A stretch of 19,542 nt of DNA, taken from assembly GCA_009778235.1 (NCBI GenBank), contig WRKE01000307.1:1-19542 (forward strand), written 5' to 3'. Shown here one piece after another: positions 14,198-19,542 of the stretch (positions are counted from its first letter, which is position 1; every line of letters begins with the position of its first letter). The translations under genes and the position numbers were made by a program. The notes beneath the pieces are model-generated. The model was not told where the DNA came from. It searched no databases and saw only the letters and a list, made by a program, of their open reading frames with translations. Source of the stretch: Pseudomonadota bacterium (GTDB taxonomy: Bacteria > Desulfobacterota > Desulfobulbia > Desulfobulbales > Desulfobulbaceae).

Positions 14198-15475
14198 TCA
14201 GGGCAGTCGGCCAGACCATTGCGGATAGGACTGGTTACCGCGGATGGTGAAAAGCACCCGGATATCCTTACCGTTTTTGCTCACCACGCAGATCTCCGAC
14301 CGGCTACCGCTCTTGCGGGTGACCGCGATCAGCCGTCCGTCCGGAGCCCAGGTCGGCGATTCGTAGCTGCCCCCACCACTGCTCAGTTGTCGGACATTGC
14401 CGCCGTTCCGATCCATCAAGAACAACTGGTAGCTTCCCCCCTGCAAACCGGTAAAGGCAATTTCATCGCCTTTGGGTGACCACGCGGGCTCGCTGCTCTC
14501 GCTGAACTGGAAGGTCAGACGTTTAGCCTGGCCGCCGCCCACATCCATGACGTAGACATTGGGCTTGCCGCTCCGGTCGGACACAAAGGCCATGGTCTGG
14601 CCATCGGGGGCAAAGGAGGCGGAAACGTTGATCCCGGCCCCTGAGGTCAATTGCTTGAGAATTTCTCCCTGCCGGCTCATGAGGTACAGATCGGGATTGC
14701 CGTTCTGACTCAAGGTCACCACCATGCGCTGGCCATCGGGGGTGAAGGCCGGGGCAAGGTTCAAGCCGGTGCGGCGGGAAAGCGAGGTTGTCTGACTGTT
14801 CTGCCTCAGGTCGGTGATGTAGAGATCCTGATTGCCACGGTGGTAGGTCGAATAGCTCAGATAATTGCCGTCCGGGGTAAAACGGGGGGAAACGCACAGG
14901 GCGCGATGACTGGTCACCTGCCGGGGATGGCGGCCCAGAATATCGCTGACATACACCTCTTTCCTGCCAGTGGCATCGGAAATATAGGCCATGCGGGTGC
15001 GGGCGACACCCTTTTCGCCGGTGAAATCCTCGATCAGGCCGTCGCACAGCCGCAGGGTCATGTCTTCGAGCAGATCGGCACCGCCCTTATAGCGGCGGCT
15101 GACCAGCATCCGGCCGCTGGCCACGTCGAGGATCTGTCCCTCAATGACCATACCGGCTGGATCGGCACCTACCTTGCCCATGACCACAAAATCGGCCCCC
15201 AGGCCTTTCCAATCCGCATCACTGCGGCCACCGTAGCGGCTCGGATCAATGACGCTGACAAAGGTGTGCAGGGCCAACCCTTTGCTCAGGAGCTGGGTCA
15301 CGGTCGCGGCCTGGCCATCGCCGGCAAAGCCAGGAACCGCCACCATGATCTTTCGCATTTCAGCGGAGGTGATATCGAAGTAGGCGGGTTCAGCCTTGCC
15401 TTCCCCCTTCAGCAAGCAGAGAAAAAAACATGCGGCCAGGGTCAGGGTCATCGCAACATGCCGTTTACACAACAT
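14198..15475 (-). CDS. tolB: TolB, periplasmic beta-propeller of the Tol-Pal system
   Basis: 425 residues, normal for TolB. Residues 1-28 are a signal peptide ending KGEGKA. Residues about 30-155 are the TolB N-terminal domain (KIMVAVPGF, VTQLLSKGLALHTFVSVIDP, DFVVMGKV). The rest is a propeller with repeated PD40/WD40-like blades carrying SPRFTPDGNYLSYS, APAFTPDGQRMVVT, SASFAPDGQTMAFVSDRSG, EPAWSPKGDEIAFT and SPTWAPDGRLIAVT. TolB sits in the periplasm and hands over between Pal and TolA during outer-membrane constriction. The ATG at 15475 has only a weak ribosome site (GGTGAACGG). It lies 63 bases after tolA in the same direction. Confidence 0.95.
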   Translation of the reverse strand: MLCKRHVAMTLTLAACFFLCLLKGEGKAEPAYFDITSAEMRKIMVAVPGFAGDGQAATVTQLLSKGLALHTFVSVIDPSRYGGRSDADWKGLGADFVVMGKVGADPAGMVIEGQILDVASGRMLVSRRYKGGADLLEDMTLRLCDGLIEDFTGEKGVARTRMAYISDATGRKEVYVSDILGRHPRQVTSHRALCVSPRFTPDGNYLSYSTYHRGNQDLYITDLRQNSQTTSLSRRTGLNLAPAFTPDGQRMVVTLSQNGNPDLYLMSRQGEILKQLTSGAGINVSASFAPDGQTMAFVSDRSGKPNVYVMDVGGGQAKRLTFQFSESSEPAWSPKGDEIAFTGLQGGSYQLFLMDRNGGNVRQLSSGGGSYESPTWAPDGRLIAVTRKSGSRSEICVVSKNGKDIRVLFTIRGNQSYPQWSGRLP

Positions 15476-15538
15476 AACCGTTCACCGTAAAAAAGGATGG
15501 AAAAAATCGGGCAAGGCTAACCAGATATACACGATCTC

Positions 15539-16627
15539 TCACATATTGCCAAGTTCACCGGGCCTGAATTTAAACCCGACTTCTGTTGTTTCCTGTTGCA
15601 TTGATGCCGGAAAGGCTGGCATTGGCGAGGCGCTTCTGATGGTCTTTTCCACCAATTGATCAAAGAGCGGATCCTGGGAGCGCTGGTCGAACTGGATACG
15701 GGTGACCTCGCCGTTCTTTTTGATGGTAACCACCACCATGGCAATCAGATTCGCATCCCATTTGCGGCTCTCCGGCAACGCCCAAGATTCCCTGACCTTC
15801 TGCGCCACAGAGCTCCAATAGAGTTGCACGACAATCGACTGGGCCTGCTGCCGGCTGGAAGAACCACCCCCGCTCACCGCACTCTGCATGGCCTGCGATC
15901 TGCGGTTGGCATCGGCGCGTACCGCCGCGGCGGCGGCAGCGGCGGCATTCGCCTGGGCTGCCAGCTCGCGCGCCTCGGCGGCGGCGGCCCGGGCCTCTTT
16001 TTCGGCCTTGATCTGTTCAAGCCGCGCCTGAACCTGGGCCTTTTGCCGCTCTTCCTCGCGGCGCAGCAATTCCTTGCGCTCAGCCTCCTGCTTGCGTTCC
16101 TCGATTTTTTTCTGAAGCTCCCGCTCTTCCAGCTTGCGCTGCTCCTGTTCGCGTTCCTTGACCTTCTCCTCTTCCAGCCTGGTGTCCTGATTTTTCTTGA
16201 TTTTGCGCTTATCAGGCGCCAGGGAAATCGGGTTTTTCAGCTCAGCGGGTTCGGGTGTTGTCACCTCCGGCTGAACCGCGACCCTTTCCTTCGGCGAAGG
16301 CGGAGGCGTTGCCACGGGTTCAGACGGTTCCGCCGGTTTTGGGGGCGGAGGTGGTGGGGGCGGAGGCGGCTCGGCTCGTTCGACGGGCGGCTTGGGAGGA
16401 GAACCGGCGGCGGTCGGCGGGGCTGGAGCGCCCCCGGTGTCGGGCATGCTCACCAAGCTGACCGAGACTACTTCTTCAACAATCGGTTTACTTTCAAACA
16501 GCGAAGGCATGAGCGCCAGGCTCACAGCCACGGCGCCATGGACACAGAGGGCCAGCACCAATGCCAGCCACCAGCGTTGCTCAGCCTCCTGCTGGAGGAG
16601 ATAAAATTCCGTCTCGGTATACTGCAC
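15539..16627 (-). CDS. tolA: TolA, energy-transducing rod of the Tol-Pal system
   Basis: 362 residues from a GTG start (16627), with a weak GGA 5 bases upstream. A single membrane anchor spans about residues 20-42 (WLALVLALCVHGAVAVSLALM). A Pro-rich stretch with ten consecutive prolines follows at 87-96. Residues about 140-245 form a long charged Lys/Glu/Arg/Ala-rich helical rod. Residues about 265-360 form a TonB_C-type domain (VQLYWSSVAQKVRESWALPE...MVVVTIKKNGEV). TolA spans the periplasm and carries force from TolQ-TolR to TolB/Pal. The N-terminal SHLS-type TolQ contact motif of Escherichia coli is replaced by CVHG, with the key His kept at residue 30. The TonB-like C-terminus is typical outside the Gammaproteobacteria. 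Family assignment by domain order and neighbours is firm. Confidence 0.93.
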   Translation of the reverse strand: MQYTETEFYLLQQEAEQRWWLALVLALCVHGAVAVSLALMPSLFESKPIVEEVVSVSLVSMPDTGGAPAPPTAAGSPPKPPVERAEPPPPPPPPPPKPAEPSEPVATPPPSPKERVAVQPEVTTPEPAELKNPISLAPDKRKIKKNQDTRLEEEKVKEREQEQRKLEERELQKKIEERKQEAERKELLRREEERQKAQVQARLEQIKAEKEARAAAAEARELAAQANAAAAAAAAVRADANRRSQAMQSAVSGGGSSSRQQAQSIVVQLYWSSVAQKVRESWALPESRKWDANLIAMVVVTIKKNGEVTRIQFDQRSQDPLFDQLVEKTIRSASPMPAFPASMQQETTEVGFKFRPGELGNM

Positions 16628-16646
16628 GGAGTCCAGCCAATCGCTC

Positions 16647-17069
16647 TTACTTGTCCCGTTCAGCCGGGATAGTGATCATTCCCAGTTTATCGAAACCCGC
16701 AGCGTGAATATCGGCCATGGTCGAAGTGACCACGCCGTAAGGGACGTTCTTGTCGGCACGGAGATAAATCCCCTCTTTTTTCGCTTCAGGGGACATGATC
16801 CGTAGCTGCTGCTGCAAGGCCGCCGGGGTCATTTTTTCCTTTTTGAGGTAGACGTCGCCTTCTTTCTTGATGGTCACCACCAAGGGCTCTTCCTGCTGAC
16901 GAAGCGCCTTGGTGGTCGCCTCGGGAAGATCGACCTCCAAACCCTGGGTCATCATGGGCGCCGTAACCATAAAAATAATGAGCAACACCAGCATGACATC
17001 CACCAAGGGCGTCACGTTGATATCGGCCACCAATCTCTGTTTTCCCCTGTTGCTTCCTATTGGTCCCAT
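16647..17069 (-). CDS. tolR: TolR, ExbD family stator/regulator
   Basis: 140 residues from the ATG at 17069, four bases past the tolQ stop; a TTG at 17102 would overlap tolQ by 29 bases and add 11 residues, but the ATG gives the standard family length. The single membrane helix carries the signature INVTPLVDVMLVLLIIFMV with the proton-path Asp of the family. The periplasmic domain ends with KEGIYLRADKNVPYGVVTSTMADIHAAGFDKLGMIT, the ExbD/TolR fold. TolR dimerises inside the TolQ ring and couples proton flow to TolA movement. It lies in the conserved order between tolQ and tolA. Confidence 0.95.
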   Translation of the reverse strand: MGPIGSNRGKQRLVADINVTPLVDVMLVLLIIFMVTAPMMTQGLEVDLPEATTKALRQQEEPLVVTIKKEGDVYLKKEKMTPAALQQQLRIMSPEAKKEGIYLRADKNVPYGVVTSTMADIHAAGFDKLGMITIPAERDK

Positions 17070-17073
17070 ACGA

Positions 17074-17766
17074 TCACGTTCTCGTGAGGATATCTCGTTC
17101 AATCAGGTTGATGAAATCGGTGCTGAAACTCTCGACCTTGGAGTCAAACCCGGTGACCTTGTTGGAAAAATAGTTGAAGAAGATAACCGCTGGAATGGCA
17201 ACGGCAAGGCCAGCGGCAGTGGCGACCAGCGCCTCTGAGATGCCGGGGGCGACAACGGCCAGCGAGGCCGATCCCCGCTCGCCGATACTCTGAAAAGAGG
17301 CCATGATGCCCCAAACCGTGCCGAACAGCCCAATGAACGGGGTGGCGCTGCCGGTGGTGGCCAGGACCGAAATCGAACTGGACAGGCGGTCGGATTCGAG
17401 AAACTGTGCCTTGCGGACCGCCCGCTTGAGATTATCCATGGTGGCCAACTGCATCTCCAAGGTTAGTGGCACTTGGCCGCTGCTGCGCGCACCGCTGATT
17501 TTTTTTAATTCATTATAGCCAGCGACAAAGACCGCGGCTTCAGGGCTTGAGGGGTATTCGCGAGCCGCCTCATAGGCCTCATGCAAGGTTTTGCTCTCCC
17601 AAAAGGCATCGAGAAAATCCAGAGAAGCATTGCCGGCCTTTCTGAAGGCGAGAAACTTCATGATGACAATGGACCATGAACATACCGAAAAAACGAGCAA
17701 AATGAGCATAACCAATTTGCCCGTCAGTCCGGCGTGTTTCATAATTTCAAAAATAGATAACTCCAC
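17074..17766 (-). CDS. tolQ: TolQ, MotA/TolQ/ExbB proton channel subunit
   Basis: 230 residues, the family's usual length. The GTG start at 17766 follows CAGGAA by about 6 bases. Three membrane segments are visible: about 14-42 (LTGKLVMLILLVFSVCSWSIVIM), about 132-156 (ISVLATTGSATPFIGLFGTVWGIM) and about 168-200 (LAVVAPGISEALVATAAGLAVAIPAVIFFNY). The motif TPFIGLFGTVWGIM...GISEALVATAAGLAVAIPA is the family hallmark and contains the pore Thr residues. TolQ forms a ring at the inner membrane around TolR. It is the first gene of the cluster, so the main promoter should lie in the gap before 17767. Confidence 0.95.
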   Translation of the reverse strand: MELSIFEIMKHAGLTGKLVMLILLVFSVCSWSIVIMKFLAFRKAGNASLDFLDAFWESKTLHEAYEAAREYPSSPEAAVFVAGYNELKKISGARSSGQVPLTLEMQLATMDNLKRAVRKAQFLESDRLSSSISVLATTGSATPFIGLFGTVWGIMASFQSIGERGSASLAVVAPGISEALVATAAGLAVAIPAVIFFNYFSNKVTGFDSKVESFSTDFINLIERDILTRT

Positions 17767-18157
17767 GACATTTCCTGCTGTTGATATTCATCTTGCCAGA
17801 AGCCAGGCCAAGCCGGGGGCCGCCCCGTCTTAAGCCCATTGCCGCAACTTCGCTTCCCCAAAAGACGCTTAAAAAAACGCAACCCGCTGTGCAACCTATA
17901 CCCTGGCGTAAGCGGCACATTCTGCAAGCGGGGCACAAGAAAACATTGCACTGCTGTTGATCCGCCTTCGATACTCAAGGCTGCACCGACCTTCGAGACG
18001 GTTTACAATAACCTCGTATGCTATACGAAATCAACAAATCTGTCGACCTTGATCTGGAGATGAGGTACAAATAATCGAGTACACTCCATGCGTCGACCGC
18101 CATCACGGCTCGCCCGATTTTTTTTGTTTTCATTTCTTCTCGTCCAAGGAGCTGCAC
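17767..18157. other. Divergent intergenic region between tolQ and flavoprotein gene
   Basis: 391 bases between two genes read in opposite directions, so it should hold the tol promoter and that of the flavoprotein. I see no strong -35/-10 pair on either strand. A palindrome TCGTAT-GCT-ATACGA sits at 18014-18028 and could be an operator. On the plus strand TTGATC (18049) is followed after 17 bases by TAATCG, a poor -10. Small frames on both strands lack domains. Confidence 0.45.
18014..18028. promoter_or_regulatory. 15-base palindrome, possible operator
   Basis: TCGTAT, three bases, ATACGA: a perfect 6+3+6 inverted repeat about 130 bases upstream of the flavoprotein start and 248 bases upstream of tolQ. 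No regulator family can be assigned. Confidence 0.3.
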
Positions 18158-19066
18158 ATGTCCGTTCATCCCTACGATGTTGTCATCATCGGCACAGGTC
18201 CCGCCGGAATTCAGGCCGCCATCCACGCCTCCAGACGAAAAACCCGGGTCCTCATGCTGGGACGCATCGAAAATTCAGCCCTATACACGGCTCATATAGA
18301 GAATTATGCCTTTGTCCCCGGCGTCACCTTGGGGGCCGATCTCCTGCGGCTCGGGGTTGCGCAGGCGCAGCAATTCGGATGCGAAATCAAAGCCGAGGAT
18401 GTGTTGGGTCTTGAGGCGGACGATCTCTTTCGGGTTAAACTGGAAAGCGGCACAACCATTGCCAGCCGTACCCTTATTTTTTCCATGGGGGTCTCAAAGC
18501 AGAAACTCAATGTTCCCGGTGAGAAGGAGTTGTCGGGCCGGGGCGTTTCCTATTGCGTGGATTGCGACGCCAACTTCTACCGGGGCGCGGTGGTCACGGT
18601 CACCGGCGACCGCAGTGCCGCCGTGGACGGCGCCCTGACGATGCTCGACTATGCGTCCAAGGTCTACCTGGTCACGGAACAGCTCAATGTTTCAGCGGAA
18701 CTGCTTGACCGGCTCTCGAAAAGCAAGGTGGAACGCATCCACAGTTCGATCAAGCGAATCAATGGCGATAAAATCGTCGATTCGCTGGTGCTGGCAGACG
18801 GCCAGACCTTGGCCACCGAGGGCGTTTTCATTGAACTGGGTTCCAAAGGCGCCCTTGAACTGGCGACCCAGGTCGGGGTTCAGTTGGATACGGAATCATT
18901 CAAGCATATCGCGGTCAACCAGCAACAGGCCACCAATATTCCGGGAATTTTCGCCGCGGGCGATATTGTCGGCCCTCCCTATCAGATGGCCAAGGCGGTG
19001 GGCGAAGGCTGTACCGCCGGCATCGAAGCAGCCACCTTTGCCCGCAAAATGAAAAAAGAAGAATAG
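18158..19066 (+). CDS. Thioredoxin reductase-like FAD oxidoreductase without NADPH motifs
   Basis: 302 residues, close to low-molecular-weight thioredoxin reductases. The ATG follows AAGGAG with a 6-base spacer. The FAD Rossmann motif IIGTGPAGIQAA (10-21) and the C-terminal FAD motif GIFAAGDIVG are intact. The redox-active pair is C133-V-D-C136, followed by DANFYRG, matching CxxCD of the family. The second Rossmann region, normally GGGDSA, reads VTVTGDRSAA (146-155), and the NADP-binding HRRxxxR is replaced by TEQLNVSA (173-180). It therefore reduces a dithiol partner such as a thioredoxin, but the electron donor may not be NADPH. Ferredoxin- or flavin-dependent relatives without these motifs are known in anaerobes. 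It is read divergently from tolQ; no thioredoxin gene is adjacent in the window. Confidence 0.85.
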   Translation: MSVHPYDVVIIGTGPAGIQAAIHASRRKTRVLMLGRIENSALYTAHIENYAFVPGVTLGADLLRLGVAQAQQFGCEIKAEDVLGLEADDLFRVKLESGTTIASRTLIFSMGVSKQKLNVPGEKELSGRGVSYCVDCDANFYRGAVVTVTGDRSAAVDGALTMLDYASKVYLVTEQLNVSAELLDRLSKSKVERIHSSIKRINGDKIVDSLVLADGQTLATEGVFIELGSKGALELATQVGVQLDTESFKHIAVNQQQATNIPGIFAAGDIVGPPYQMAKAVGEGCTAGIEAATFARKMKKEE

Positions 19067-19075
19067 CTCCGGTTA

Positions 19076-19101
19076 TGCCGTCAGCAATCTCGTTGACGGC
19101 A
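19076..19101 (+). terminator. Probable terminator behind the flavoprotein gene
   Basis: A 10-bp stem, TGCCGTCAGC pairing with GTTGACGGCA (one G-T), encloses a six-base AATCTC loop and starts 10 bases past the stop. The following bases (CATTTCC) give only a short T run, so termination strength is uncertain. Confidence 0.55.
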
Positions 19102-19356
19102 CATTTCCCCCTGACGGCTTGGACAAATTTCTGCGGCCATCTCTGGCGACAACGAGCTTCATGAGGGAAATTGAGGGGGTAGGTCACGATTTTTACACTC
19201 GAACCGCCAAGTTCGGCGGTACGGTCGGCGTCTGCTATGGCGCTGTCATTCTCCTCGCCTTCGCCAGCTCCACCGTACGCATTCACCCATCGACCTCGGG
19301 CGCCTTGAGCTTTCACAGCCGCTTAGGCGATCCAGCGCGATACAGTCCACCCAGGC
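19102..19356. other. Intergenic stretch, nothing supported
   Basis: About 255 bases between convergent genes. The only visible structure is a short hairpin ACCGCC/GGCGGT around 19203-19220. Frames crossing it on both strands show no domain. Confidence 0.4.
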
Positions 19357-19542
19357 TTATTCCTCTTCGGCGCGGCGGCTGTTGTTGCGGTGCCGCATTT
19401 CCTGAATTGAGCGCAGATAGCGAAAAATTTCGCGGCTGTAGCGGGGATTTCTAGTTCGGGCGAAGAGGGCGGCAAGCCGCATGAGGGCCAAGGGATCGAT
19501 CTCCGGCATTTCGGCTTGCAGCTCAGTTATGGTCTGGCTGGA
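19357..19542 (-). CDS. Unidentified gene, C-terminal 61 residues, cut by window edge
   Basis: The minus strand is open from the right edge to TAA at 19359-19357. The visible peptide is hydrophilic and mainly helical: ELQAEMPEIDPLALMRLAAL, then FARTRNPRYSREIFRYLRSI, and a charged tail ending RRAEEE. No family is recognised. It is not a shadow of another frame, since the stretch contains no competing gene. Start, full length and function lie outside the window. Confidence 0.55.
   Translation of the reverse strand, partial: SSQTITELQAEMPEIDPLALMRLAALFARTRNPRYSREIFRYLRSIQEMRHRNNSRRAEEE

Noticed and set aside
15656..16672. 338-codon plus-strand frame opposite tolA
   Set aside because: A product of the biased Glu/Lys/Ala and Pro codons of TolA read backwards.
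17739..18063. Small frames in the tolQ-flavoprotein gap
   Set aside because: No domain, no ribosome site, conflicting frames on both strands.
18049..18077. TTGATC-17-TAATCG as promoter of the flavoprotein gene
   Set aside because: The -10 matches the consensus too poorly to list as a feature.

Overview
This looks like a chromosomal window from a Gram-negative, moderately GC-rich bacterium. The outer-membrane-linked Tol genes, a tRNA-His with encoded CCA, and the mix of a WG-repeat protein, a DUF1998-type helicase and a prephenate dehydratase-ACT-prephenate dehydrogenase fusion would suit a Desulfobulbales-like member of the Desulfobacterota. That placement is inference from gene content, not a search.

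Layout. Bases 1-2400 read on the minus strand: a transporter of the SLC13/DASS type cut by the left edge, a 30-codon zinc-ribbon frame, a nitroreductase, a dispersed inverted repeat and a GNAT acetyltransferase. Bases 2700-5376 read on the plus strand: a decayed remnant of a WG-repeat gene, then an intact 818-aa secreted protein fusing 11 WG-type repeats to a DUF1176 domain. Directly behind its stop lies the end of a dead IS200/IS605-type element (minus), then a tRNA-His with its own promoter and terminator. A double zinc-ribbon protein and the aromatic amino acid fusion enzyme follow on the minus strand up to about 8392.

Bases 8821-11799 hold one plus-strand gene that joins an MrfA/YprA-like helicase (with DUF1998 four-Cys module) to a DEDDy-type 3'-5' exonuclease. 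In Bacillus subtilis these are the two separate proteins MrfA and MrfB. It converges on, and overlaps by 26 bases, the end of a long minus-strand cluster: tolQ-tolR-tolA-tolB-cpoB-tlyA-SH3 protein (17766 down to 11774). This is the Tol trans-envelope machine (TolQ/R motor, TolA rod, TolB propeller, CpoB) without pal, plus an rRNA methyltransferase and a periplasmic SH3 protein. On the other side of a 391-base gap a thioredoxin-reductase-like flavoprotein is read divergently. It keeps the FAD motif and a CxxC but has lost the usual NADPH-binding signatures. The right edge cuts an unidentified minus-strand gene.

No CRISPR array, prophage or intact mobile element was seen. The most interesting items are the helicase-nuclease fusion, the NADPH-motif-less thioredoxin reductase, the PheA-ACT-TyrA fusion with altered dehydratase and regulatory motifs, the zinc-ribbon tail one frame behind the nitroreductase stop, and the WG/DUF1176 fusion with its decayed neighbour.
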